From: Membranipora membranacea
Lineage: Eukaryota > Bryozoa > Gymnolaemata > Cheilostomatida > Membraniporidae
NCBI GenBank assembly: GCA_914767715.1
Contig: OU612067.1
Location: 12,653,001-12,717,000 of the forward strand
DNA: 64,000 bases
Reading direction: 5' to 3'
Below, piece after piece: positions 24,241-35,257 of the stretch. Positions within the stretch are counted from its first letter, which is position 1. Each line of letters begins with the position of its first letter. The position numbers were made by a program, and so were the translations under genes. The notes beneath the pieces were generated by a model. That model searched no databases. It was given only the letters and a program-made list of their open reading frames with translations, and was not told the DNA's origin.

Positions 24241-26743
24241 TTTGATCTGTAGCAAAGTGTCTGTTGATTCTGTACTGCAGCAAGTGTGAAAAGTGTTTGA
24301 TTTCGCACAAGTATCCACACGTCTCTAAACACACCAGCTGCTAAGGGAAGCGATTTCTAACTATTTAATAATAAAGCTTAATCAATCACAGACTTGCCAT
24401 TAACACAAAGTCCAGACTACAAAACAAATATAACGATGTAATATTGATCATTGATATTTTTGCACGCTGTCATAGCTTTCTACATAATATTATGGTATCG
24501 CTTTTCTCTTGTAAAACTTTGGTACATTTATTTCAATGTCGCTGCTTGAGGGCAAGTCTGGCAATGTTAACAATATTTATTATTTTACACAATTCCGGTT
24601 TAATAATTCAAATAATCTGTTCTTGAAAACAAATAATGCTCCAATTTGCACTCAACAATAGCGGACCTGTTGACATGAAAGAGCGGATAATCTAGTTTTC
24701 AATTCTATACACTAGTAGCTAAGTGTTGTGTCACCAATGCACTGCAAGCCTGGAGTTCTTTGAACTTCATGAATAAAAGTTTATTATTTTTAAAGAGAAT
24801 TGTCGTCTAATCGAGTTAATAAGAATAAAAAAGAGGAAACCATGGGAGAGATTAGTCGCTCACATGTTACATCATTACACTGCACTGAGAGCTGTTAGTT
24901 CAATGGAGCTGTAGTTTTAGGGGATGCAGGGAGGCACTGCCTCCCCTAGAAAGCTGAACACAGTGGCCTAAAAACACTATAGTCAAATAATCCATGTCAG
25001 AATCAGCTCCTCTGAGATTTCCATTTGCTAATTATATGAGGGAGGAACTTAACGCACCCCTCCTGGGGGCTTGCGACTTTGTGTAATTGCTGTAATCGGA
25101 CTTTTGCCTCCCCTACCATTCTCTCTAAACTCCGGCCCTGTTAGTTCACTGGAGATGTAGACTTGCTTTGGTTTCGCTGGCTGCTCCTTGACTGGCTGCT
25201 ATGAAAAGATTACGCTGATGTGTCAATCAAACTTTCCTGATCGTAAACAGTATGGGCTCGGCCCAAACGGCATACCTGAAAAATTAAGCAGTAGATTTGG
25301 GTTTAATTTGTGACTATTAGGCAAATTATCTTACATTAAGTACAATCACGCAGCTACATGAGTAAGAACGATGAAATTGAAAGGGAAATAATCAGGTGGT
25401 ACCTTATTCAGCTGTCAATCAAATTAGACATGGCACAGATGTTGCTATGTGCCAGGCAAACGCAGGTGCTCCTTGTGAGAGAGACCACCTACGAGCAGAG
25501 TCTCTGAGCGACAGCTGTATTTCTGTATCATTTTGGCTGAAGTGAAGGACGACTCCTACTTTCTCTTAGATGATGAAGAGATAAACTATTAGAAATCCCT
25601 CTTATAGCCATGTTACATAGACAATAGTTGTAAGTACCAAAATGGACATAAGTGACAATCCACCTCCACCCAAACCGGAAAACCTTTCCCTTTGTTTTTC
25701 GAAAACATTGTATTGAAATGAATTGAAAACACCTTTTGCTCCAAATTAATTTGAAATTTGGGCTGAGAGAGCTCATTCTTCTTATATCTAACAAAGTATT
25801 TTCAATTTCGAGAGGCGCTGAAAAACAAACAAGGGGAGCAATTTCTCATTGAAAATTAGGGCTCTCACTCTACTCAGATTTTTACATAACAATCAAGCGA
25901 ATTTGCATAATCCATTTTAACTCGGATAATTTAATGCTGGCAAATCACTTGTTAGCCAAATAAGATGCCAATGAAAATATGAGCAGAACCTAGCCTCGAT
26001 ATGATAAGCCATGCTTCCAAGAGAAAATAGGCTGCTTTACAACTATGGACACCTATTGTGGAGCAAACATGGCCAGCTTGTAGCCGGTGCTTACCATAAA
26101 ATTGGTTAAACTAGGTTTATCTGGGTAGAAAAAAAGGGTATCACAACACCAGATCTTGCCCACGTAAATCAGTTTGATAACGGTTAGGCATAGCATAGCC
26201 ATTGAGTGGCTTGCAGAACCATAGCTCCCTTAGGGTCAAAAATCAGTGCTATGACTAGGTGACATACACAAGGTAATTGGGAAGCTGTACATCAACCCTA
26301 ATGTGATGGAGCGATCAATATTTATTTATTTGGCATAGCAGATACTGCGAAGGTTAAAAATCATGACCACCCATAAAACTAAGATTTGCTTTTGGGATTT
26401 TGTTCAGGTTAAGTGGTCTCTCTTAATGACATTAAGTACAAGTACATATTTGTATCTCTTGAGAAAATGATACATTTATGAAGTTTGAGATCCGAAGTTC
26501 ACAGACTTAGGCAGGGAGGCGATATTTACACAAGGTGGTTCAGTGACAGCGCACCCCTCCCCCTCCCTTCTTCAGATCTAGCTCAGCCTCCATTCACAGG
26601 ATCGTTTGTGTGGCAACACCAATTGTTGAGTAGATATGTTTATGAACCAATGAAAAGTAAAGATAACCAGCAACAAGACCTAACCCAATGTTACTGTGGC
26701 ATCGGTCAGTAAAGGAGGATATCATTCTGTATCAGGCGCTCAC
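24241..26743. other. Intergenic region between two divergent unknown genes
   Basis: The promoters of the minus-strand gene (start 24240) and the plus-strand secreted gene (start 26744) should lie here. I see one inverted-repeat element (24905-25140) and no convincing exon. Confidence 0.6.
24905..25140. mobile_element. MITE, GGCCCTG/AGGGGAGG family, copy 2
   Basis: Same element as 13932-14149. The left end AGCTGTAGTTTTAGGGG and the right end CTAAACTCCGGCCCTG are inverted, and internal AATCCATGTCAGAATCAGCTC is nearly shared. Flanking direct repeats TGTTAGTTCA-TGGAG lie on both sides. Confidence 0.7.
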
Positions 26744-29681
26744 ATGATGAAGGTGCTTTTCTGTGCTCTGCTGGTTGTGGCTTTGCTCACAGTTTGTGAG
26801 GCTGGCAAAAAGAAGAAGAGTGCCAAACTTAAACCATGGCAGGTTGGTGTGAATCAAATTAAGATTAAAGTGACGCAAAAACTAAGGAAAAATTAAACAT
26901 TGTTTCGTCAATTGTAATTCTCGAATATTTTATGCCATTCGTATCATGCATCAGTTGTGCTTTGTGTCATGCCCATATATCTAAATTTTTTTCCTATCTC
27001 AAGTTTGGTGTAGTGCAAAAAACAAGCTGCATAAATATGTTTTTTAACAATGTGATCTGTAGAAGCTATGCAAATTTTAAACAATCATAAATTTTGTAGG
27101 TAAAGAGAATGTTGGGAGAGAACGTGAAGGAGATCAGAGCTGTGATAGAGGACCACCTATCAAGCTGTCTGTAAGTCTTAAAGCTTTAGGTTGGGCTTTA
27201 ATGCAAAAAATTTATTGAGAGAAGATTTTGTTAATACTTTAGAGGCTATAATATAACCTATTGAATCTGATTCAAACTTGGCATTGAACAGTTACGGAAG
27301 TCAATTGATGTTCAAATGCAGTTTGAAGGGGTTTGTTTGCACCTTCCAGTCAGAAGGGTTCTGTCAAAAATGTTCAACATTCCCAGATTGGCAGCACGTC
27401 TCTATTTCATACTTTGATGACGGTACAAAACTTTTTTTTCTTAGTAATGTTTATTTTATCTCGATTATTTTTCGTTCTGTCTACAGCTCAGAGTATGATG
27501 ATGATACCAAGAGTACAAGACAAGCATATGATGCCTCAGTGGAGGCTTTGTCTATGATCAATGGCTTGAAGAAGAAATCAAGTAAGGAATTTCATTCTCG
27601 CGATACCATTTAAAGCTTAGAGTTGTCCTATTTAATGACGTGATGGCATAACTCTGTTTGAAATTATGTACCAAATTTTTCTTAAGACCTCCTACCCTAC
27701 CTGTTTTTACCATAAATGTGTTATTGTCACATTTATTGTCACATTTATTGTTATTGTCAGTATCATGTTTTACTTGAGGTGACCACTCCCCTGATCTATG
27801 AAATGGGAAAAAAAGCACAAATCGATTGAGAGGTTAAAACATCAATAACGTCAAGAAAGATTAAAAGTAGTTAAAAGTTTAAAAGATCACATTAAATTTT
27901 CTTTTTAGTGTTTAAAGGTGCTAAGCAAATATGGCCCAATACAGAGTCAAACTCACATGATTAAATACTATTCCTTGGTGCCATTTTCTCTGTATTGTAG
28001 AGCAGTGCCGTAAGCAGAGGCCTGTACCTCCTCGTGAGGATACAGATCCATGTACACAAAACTTACAAGTTGGATTCCGTGAGGTCTGGAATGACACTAC
28101 AGGAGATATGACCTACAACATGTCGGTAAGTCAAACTTGTGATACAAAGCAATGCATTTTGTTGTTAATTTCATGTATCGGATAACCTGTGCAGGTTCAG
28201 TCAGAGTCAGTGATGGCAGCAGGAACAGTAAAATTTTCACTTGTTTCACAGCCAGCCAGCCAGCCTTCAATGGTGCACCGGAAGACTTAATGTGCACCAT
28301 TAGGGATGGCTATGATTCGTCTGTGTCAACAAAACTTGTAAATCTGAAGATTTCTTTGCACATCTGAAAGCCATGTCCACGCTATGCAGGAGCTTATGAA
28401 ATTGAAAAAGTGTCTTTGTCCTAGTTAGCCCATTTCTCATTATACTTGTTTCCACTTCATCATTTCAATTTTTAAGGAAAGATTTTTGTTTACCTCTCCA
28501 AATTTAATTCAATTCAGATCTTGTCAAACAGTTCAGTGCGGGACTGTAATGCGGGACACACCTGGTTTTCACTCAAGGACATAACTGAGGGTGTAGAGAA
28601 CATGACAGCAGGAGATTACGAGCATCTTCTGGCCCTGTGCCCACCTAGACCAGGTAAACAGAAGTCTGTGGAAGTTATCACTGAAGTAATGGCGATAATG
28701 CTCTATCATTTTTGAATCAACCTCAAGTTTTATCTTTCCAATTTTGTGAACATAAGTTAAATTTAGTTTAGCTCGTTTGGGGAGACTTGATGTTAGCTGC
28801 ACTAATTTTCGCTTGCTGAGGTATGAGTTCATAAAGGTAATGAAGTTTCGTAAATGTCGGCTGGCAATAAATGACACTATTTCGAACCTGTACATAGGTC
28901 AGAAAATCTTCTGCATTGAGCAGGTTCTTTTTCACAGAAAAAGTAGACACGGAGAGCCGCTGAAAAACACTGAGGTGGTAGTGATGTGATGATAAAATTT
29001 TAACTATTTTATTTTTACACAGAATGTATTGCTTACGTGACAAGAAGTTGGACACAGAATGGCACCAGCTTCCCTTCCAACTGTGAAGCTGTCAACGTAA
29101 CTCTGCTAACTAACTATGTAAGTAAGATTAACTCCAACCATCTCTCACAGTTTATGTGCTAAAACATAGTACGGGTCGGGACGGTCGGGTGGAATATTAT
29201 GTCATCAACAATCATTCAACCATTTTGGTTTCAGTGTGGTTATTATTGGAATGACACTAACTGCAACACAGGCAGAGTGTTTTGTCTACGGTGTAAACAG
29301 TCGAGCTTCCCCCCCCCCTCCATCTCAAGACTGATTAGTGATAATCTGTTAGCCAGGGATGTTTTCTGAGTCCTTGAATCAAGATGTATTCAATGTGTCT
29401 CACATAAATTTTAGTTACTTATTGTCCTTCTTGTATAGGTTGGACCATGTAAGAACGACTCAGGCTACAGCATGCTTATGGAAGTGAAGAGCTGTCGTAC
29501 CTCTGATGAGCCTGATCGTGTTGTGTTCAGGCTGCCTAATGGCTGTCCAAGTAGAGATATATGTGGAGAAGCCAAACAGAGATGGATGTGGGAGACGCCC
29601 AGCCCCAATTGGATGCCCACCGCCGAGTCAGGAAGTGAATGTGGAGGAACAGGTGGAACTGACACTGCGTTTGGGAAATAA
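26744..29681 (+). CDS. Unrecognised secreted cysteine-rich glycoprotein
   Basis: Exons: 26744-26842, 27100-27170, 27487-27581, 28001-28125, 28518-28653, 29023-29117, optionally 29235-29276, and 29439-29681 (TAA). The main phases match. The protein starts with a clear signal peptide (MMKVLFCALLVVALLTVCEA), then a Lys-rich segment, a helical stretch (VKRMLGENVKEIRAVIEDHL), and about 200 residues with many cysteines and NxS/T sequons (NDT, NMS, NSS, NMT, NGT, NVT), as in an extracellular protein. ATG 26744 is chosen because the in-frame GTG upstream (26696) does not give a better signal. I recognise no family. Downstream of about 29520 another frame also looks protein-like (see findings), so the 3' end is uncertain. 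Confidence 0.6.
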
Positions 29682-30711
29682 CAACATCCCAGCAGAGATT
29701 CATCCGAAATGTTATATCCTCATTGATACGGTGTTGCACTGTGTACTATTAAGATTTGTATATGATTTTGCGATTCTGCTCACTGATTTTTTTAAATAGA
29801 GAGTTGATTTTAGCTTTGAAAAACCCTAATCATCATCATGACACATTGCTATCGATACTATTTTCATCATTTTACTTACTTTTTATAAACCTCTCTTTGG
29901 AAATGTTAGAGCTGTAAGCAAAGTCGGCAAAGAACAACTCTTAATTTTGACACAAAACATTATTACCAGCAAATGAAATACAATTTTAAAATCTTCTGGC
30001 ATAAAAATTTTAGATTTCTAATCTTCAAGGTTAGAGCTTCAACGGAAGAAGCAAGAATTTCTGTCTGACAAAGGCTTACAAATCCACCAAACATGCCAAA
30101 GCCTTACTTCCGGCCAAGATGGCGAACACCGCCAGTCTCTTCAGAGGTTCATTTTGATTGATTAGCCTGCACATGTAAACAAGATTGCGACATGAGTATA
30201 AATATAACTTTATTTGATACGAAATAAGTTAGTGAATGTTGGATTGGAATATGCAACAAGAGGTAAATTCAAGAGGCAATCACAATAAAATAGTAAGAGT
30301 AGTTATATAAAAATAAATAACATTTATCTTCGCCTATGTGTGGCATGAGACCGATGTTCAATAAAACTAAGAGATTTGTTGTTGGCGCAGGCAAGTTACC
30401 TGAATTAGATGCCGAGACAACAAAGAGTATTGTCTAGATTAATCTAGATATGTGACCATCTTTGCTCACAAAGTTATACAACATACAGCAAAGTTCACCA
30501 CAGTCACATCCAATAGAAATAGAGATAACAGAATTATGTATGTCATGATGCTGGTGGATGAGACATCTAAAAGTGGCAAAAATAGATTCCAAAGAAAATA
30601 TCATCACAACAGTCAAAATTAACATAATATAATTGCCTAATATAAAAATATTCCTGATGAAGTAAAATATGTCTTTCAAGAGGACTCAGCTACGAAAAAA
30701 GGACATATTTC
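29682..30711. other. Convergent 3' regions
   Basis: Gap between the stop codons of the secreted gene (+) and the bZIP gene (-). Plus-strand AATAAA occurs at 30284-30289, and minus-strand AATAAA (TTTATT at 30209-30214) lies 75 bases to its left, so the two 3' UTRs may overlap. No exon seen. Confidence 0.5.
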
Positions 30712-32613
30712 TTATTGCGCTAAGTTTCTTGCCCCCGCAATGAGGCCTTCCTTTAGTAATTTGACCACTGCCTCGACACTGGCAAGGTCAACTCGGAGAG
30801 CCTCATTCTCGACCACCAGTTCGTCGGCTTGCTCGAGCATGTCTGAGAGCTTGCTTCTTTTGCGTGACCTGAAGTCGCGAGAGGCCAAATTGTTCTTTAC
30901 TCTTCTGACAGCCTGCTTCTTGCTCTCATGAGGTTTGACAGCGAACATTTCAACCTCATTGTCAGTTTTTGCAGACTTTCTACCTTTCTGCTTGTTGGCA
31001 GTGTTTGTGGGTTTGCTCGTTAAGAGCTTTTGCTTTCCCTTCTTACTTACTCTACCCCCATTGTTGCTAGAGGTAGACTTGTTTCTTGAAGAACGACGTC
31101 TTGGCGTTAGTTCAACTTCATTGCATTCCTCCTTGACATCTCCCTCAGTGACAGAGTCGAATTCATCACTTTTGGGTTGGTTATTGTCATTGTTGATGTC
31201 TGCTTCTTGGGCGCAGATGTCGGATACTGTTGCGGGGACCAAGTCAGCGTATTCCTTACTTTCCAACTCATTTGTATTAAGACTGTCAGTGGGTTTGAAG
31301 TCCATATCTGTGTATAAGTGTGAGGTGCCGAAAGCTTCTGCGATGAGGTCGCGATCCTCATAGGAATCCTCACATTCAGAGTACGGTGGCAGGACGCCTT
31401 CTGGAACCTGCATATCCTACGGAAATAAAGTAATATAACATATAACAAATAAATTAATGAGCTCAAATTAAAGGCTACTTAGCCATGGGATACTATCATA
31501 AAAATTCAAAACCAATTGAAAGTAGTAAAGTTGAAGAATAATTTGAATCATTCAGTTTGGTTCATTAATTAGCTGAAGAGATAGTGTATTACAAACATAT
31601 AAGCTTGTATCTTCCATAAGTAAGTATTTATATGTATCGTGAATTAGTGAATTATTGTAGTTTCACATTAAGTTTTTGGCTTAGTGTCAAAAACATTCAT
31701 TAGATTGTTATATTTACCTCTTGCTTGGTTTCTTCTGCTGCGAGCAGATCCTGGAAAACCTCGTAATCGTTGAGCTGCCAATCGGTCAGCTTATCTCCGT
31801 CCAGAGAGGGAGAGAGGAGGGACAGGTCTGTGGTACTGTTTAACTTTGTGTCTTCCATGGAAAAGTCATCATAATATTCACTATAATCTTCTAGACCATA
31901 CATCTCGACGTCTGCAATGCACAAAACAAAATGACTATGTCGCTCTGAATTCGTTTTATATAAATGCCTGACTCAGCATTATCAAGATGTAATCAATAAC
32001 CTGCCTAGGCATGTCAAAACGTAAGCGGTATTTAGTGTACTGGGTCATAGTTCGATCTGGGAATTCCAAAATCACTTGTCCTGACATATCGTTTCACAGT
32101 TCAATGTCCATAGACAACAGGAAGTAAAATCCCCAATATGATTAATCACCTTTTTTCTACGCGTGATGATGAACATTCCTGAATAATCTAGTATCAACTG
32201 GAAATATGCTTAATTTTTTTCCTCAAACATTGTGTAGCACTTAATTTCACAACAAAACTAACGATTTCATGATTCAATATACAACAGTAATCTTTAAATA
32301 ATTGTTAGCACGGCCTCCAATTATAAATAACTTGAATCATACCGAAAAGTGACTCCCGCTATCGTTTTTCTCTCACACATAGCTTCAATTTCATAACAGA
32401 AAACCCACTGGTTCATGCTTCAAAAACCTCGTCACTATTGGCATAAACTGTGAAATGAAATTCCCAGGAACAATAAACATGTCCAGACAAGAACTCACCA
32501 GTCAGTGAAACGTCAGCACTGAGTGGACTTGTGTCGGAAGTGAATATCTTGGTAGTTGTAAAGTCGCTGAGAGTTGAAAGATTTTCCAAAGGTTGGAAGT
32601 CGGCACTGTACAT
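30712..32613 (-). CDS. ATF4: ATF4-like bZIP transcription factor
   Basis: Exons 32613-32499, 31911-31718 and 31416-30712 join in phases 1 and 0 to a 337-residue protein ending in TAA. ATF4 is a nuclear activator of amino-acid and ER-stress genes. The bZIP is at the extreme C-terminus, as in ATF4/ATF5. The basic region, around residues 269-290, reads RRVKNNLASRDFRSRKR; its Phe-Arg sits where ATF4 has Tyr-Arg. Zipper positions M296, L303, L310, V317 and L324 are spaced by seven. The acidic N-terminal half contains LTDWQLNDYEVFQDLL, like the DW-x-L...FD-x-LL segment of ATF4. A basic, Ser-rich linker precedes the bZIP. The leader uORFs support the assignment. Other stress bZIPs cannot be ruled out by eye. 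Confidence 0.75.
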
Positions 32614-32632
32614 TTTGTAAGGATAATAGCAT
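32513..32632 (-). promoter_or_regulatory. uORF2 overlapping the ATF4-like start codon out of frame
   Basis: ATG at 32632, 19 bases before the main ATG, opens a 39-codon frame that runs into the coding exon and stops at TGA 32513-32515. Translating it bypasses the main start, as the inhibitory uORF2 of vertebrate ATF4 does. Confidence 0.7.
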
Positions 32633-33213
32633 GATTTTACGCCTTTTTTTTGTTTGAGACAGGAATCAGTGGAGAGCTAAAATAAAGTAAGTGAATAATG
32701 TGACAAACTTGCCTTGAATGGTTTACTGAGACTCAACACTGGATTGAATTTGTGAGATTCAACCATAACTAATGTTTCTCATTCTCTGCACTTACATAGC
32801 AGACACTGAGAAATGAATTAACAAAGAACAATGACCTTCCTGTCGTAGGTATGACTTTCCTATGTGTGTGTGATCTGTTACCAGCAAAAGAAAATTCAAC
32901 AGACCCTCCTCCAAAATATGGTTGGCCGTTTCGCACATTCACAACCCTATCCTAAAATCCTGACCAATATCAGTTGGTAGTCTAGCTGGATGAGACAATG
33001 CTCAACAAAATAAATATGATATAGGCCCATGTAACTCTAATGTGCTTTAAATCAAGTATTTATTGAAAGATAAATCAGTGACGAAATAAAGAATAGAGTA
33101 AGGATGTATTATTAGCCAGTGGCACAGCCTCCTAAGTACATTAATTCTACTCTGAAGTGGTATTGCGGAGCCTGTGCCATCTGTATTAAAACGAGGGATT
33201 AAACACTACCTAA

Positions 33214-33301
33214 CAAACGGTGCAAGATGCTGGTAGAGGCATTACATTATCAACCAAAGTGTTGATAATGAAATGCCTCTACCAGCATCTTGCACTGTTT
33301 G
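33214..33301. repeat. Near-perfect long hairpin in the ATF4-like leader intron
   Basis: The left arm contains TGCAAGATGCTGGTAGAGGC and then CATTATCAAC. The right arm is its reverse complement with about two mismatches, and the loop is about six bases. Each arm is about 38 bases. Confidence 0.85.
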
Positions 33302-34024
33302 AGCACTTAAACTACCTAACAATCAGACCGGTAAGCCCGAACTTAACAAAATACCACAAAATCACCTCTACTTAATCGGTTTCATAAAAAAAGTCCGAGC
33401 TCAGTTAACTGTGGGTCGAGAGATTGCTATTTGTTCTAACCAACCCAAAAAAGCAATTATCAACAGTGAAGGAGAAAATCACAAGACATGAAAGCACTGA
33501 GTAGCAAGCAATACATCTTAAATGCACAAGTATTAATCCCTCGATTGGCTAGATCAGTTAAATGAAGGCACAGCAGCGCAATATTGATAAGAGCTGATCT
33601 CATCTAACTTGATCGGTTGTGGATAATAGACACTGACTCCTGCCTTGGCGAGTCAGATGCCTGCCAATTAACAGCCACACCCCAGAGAGAATATAGCAAC
33701 AATTATTAGCAAGCGCCTGGAAGGTAATGACAAATTAAGTAAACATATGTTTCTGCAAGCCGATGTGCCCATAACATGATTGGACGAATGTGTGAGCTTA
33801 CTATCATTTTCACTCAAAGACTGGTTACATATAAAAAATTGCTATCTTGCAGCTTGCCAACCTAGGTACTACACAACATGAAGTTGAAGACGCAATCGCA
33901 CCATCACATAGCAATCAAAAAGAAAACACACTCCAACTAGACTAAGAAAATAAGATGGAGAGAATGCTTAAGCCTGGACATCCCACTCAGGCTAGAGAAT
34001 TACAGCTCAGCTGTGATAACTTAC

Positions 34025-34140
34025 CTGAATGATGTGTGGCTTCTGAGAACAGAGCCAGAAAGAGTTCTACAGATCAGCTTTGAAAGAGGATGTCTGGGTA
34101 GCTTCAGTAGAGAACTGTATCAATCATAATTCAGCAGTGG
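34025..34140 (-). other. Probable 5' UTR exon of the ATF4-like gene
   Basis: On the minus strand a consensus donor (CATTCAG then GTAAGT) ends at 34025. The matching acceptor (TTATTTTAG) is at 32677, leaving 63 untranslated bases before the main ATG. The upstream limit is unknown. The exon holds the short uORF1. The 1.35-kb intron contains the hairpin at 33214-33301. Confidence 0.5.
34104..34127 (-). promoter_or_regulatory. uORF1, seven codons, in the ATF4-like leader
   Basis: ATG at 34127 reads MIDTVLY then TGA. After splicing 34025 to 32676 there is no further ATG until the uORF2 start at 32632, which gives the two-uORF order of vertebrate ATF4. Confidence 0.5.
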
Positions 34141-35257
34141 AATGAGCCCTAGTGATGATGCAAGTCCTTTTATGTGAAGCTATTAACAATCAATGCTGAA
34201 CAATGAAATAATAAATGTATATAGCAGCTGATTAGGCTCTTTCCAATAGTGGTGCAATTTGTGGAAACCCTAGCCTTCATATCTAAATATACTCAGATTC
34301 ATTGACCGGGTAGCTATTGATCCCATCGCAGTTTGAGAATACTTCCTGGTTAAGGAAAAGTGTTGCCTTGTCTATAGTCTTAAAACTCATAGACACAAAA
34401 CATTAAGCATTATAGATTTGAGGCTATTTAAGCCTTGCGCTTGCGCAGAGAGGCGGTAAACTCAAAAGTGAAACCAAACAATTGAATGTTTAGCTAAAAT
34501 CCAGATCAAAACAGCCTTCTAATTTTCTCCACCATTTTTGTCTTCAATGAAAACTAGCTGACTAGGGGCACCCCAATACACGTAAGTGATGATACAACAA
34601 AGGCTAAGCAATATTTTGACTGATCAGTTAATTAGTTTACAGGCTTTGAGTGAGAATGGCATGCAGAAGAAGAGGTCTTGTTTAGGTCAGGCTCAGTGAC
34701 AAGTCACAATAATACTGAGTGACTCTACCCACTGCTCCTTGGTTTCAGACCAGGTCAATCAGTCCTTGATTGACACAAAATGTGGCCCTTGTTGTCTTGA
34801 AATTGGAGCTACAGTACCTACTTATTTGTTTCTCCTACATGATAAGGTAGCCTATGCAGGCTGTCTGGGTTGGCTTGAGTTGGGGCAATGAACTGAACCC
34901 TTGGTGGTGAGAGGGGGTGGGGGTTAGTGCAGTGTGTAAAGAAACATATCTCCTAGTGACCAACCTGCAGGTCTACTCTACTGCACAACCAGGACGCTCG
35001 CAATTTTTGATATTGTTTGACTGGCAAATAACCAAGGGGGTAACTCACACATCAGTCACTAAAGAACATCTAGCAATGACACATTGATTGACAGTTCGGG
35101 TTTTAAAGAATCGAATGCTCTTTGATAAAGCATGTGCTAAACGTCTGATCAATGGAAATTATGTAGTGGACCTAAAAATGTATGGCATCCTGAAATAACG
35201 GGCTGTTTGCTTACTTGAATTATTCCACTCCAATTTTTATATCATTTTTCAGGGTAA
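34141..35257. other. Divergent intergenic region, ATF4-like (-) / IQCC (+)
   Basis: About 1.1 kb that should contain both promoters. TGATGCAAG at 34156-34164 fits the C/EBP-ATF response element pattern TGATGxAAx. No exon seen. Confidence 0.45.

Noticed and set aside
26843-26896. Reading the first secreted-gene exon through to its own stop as a 50-residue Lys-rich secreted peptide
   Set aside because: The CAG/GTTGGT donor and matching downstream phases favour the spliced gene, though an independent short peptide is not excluded.
30740-31363. Plus-strand open frames over the bZIP exon
   Set aside because: Antisense of the bZIP coding exon; Ser/Leu-rich composition follows from the complementary codons.
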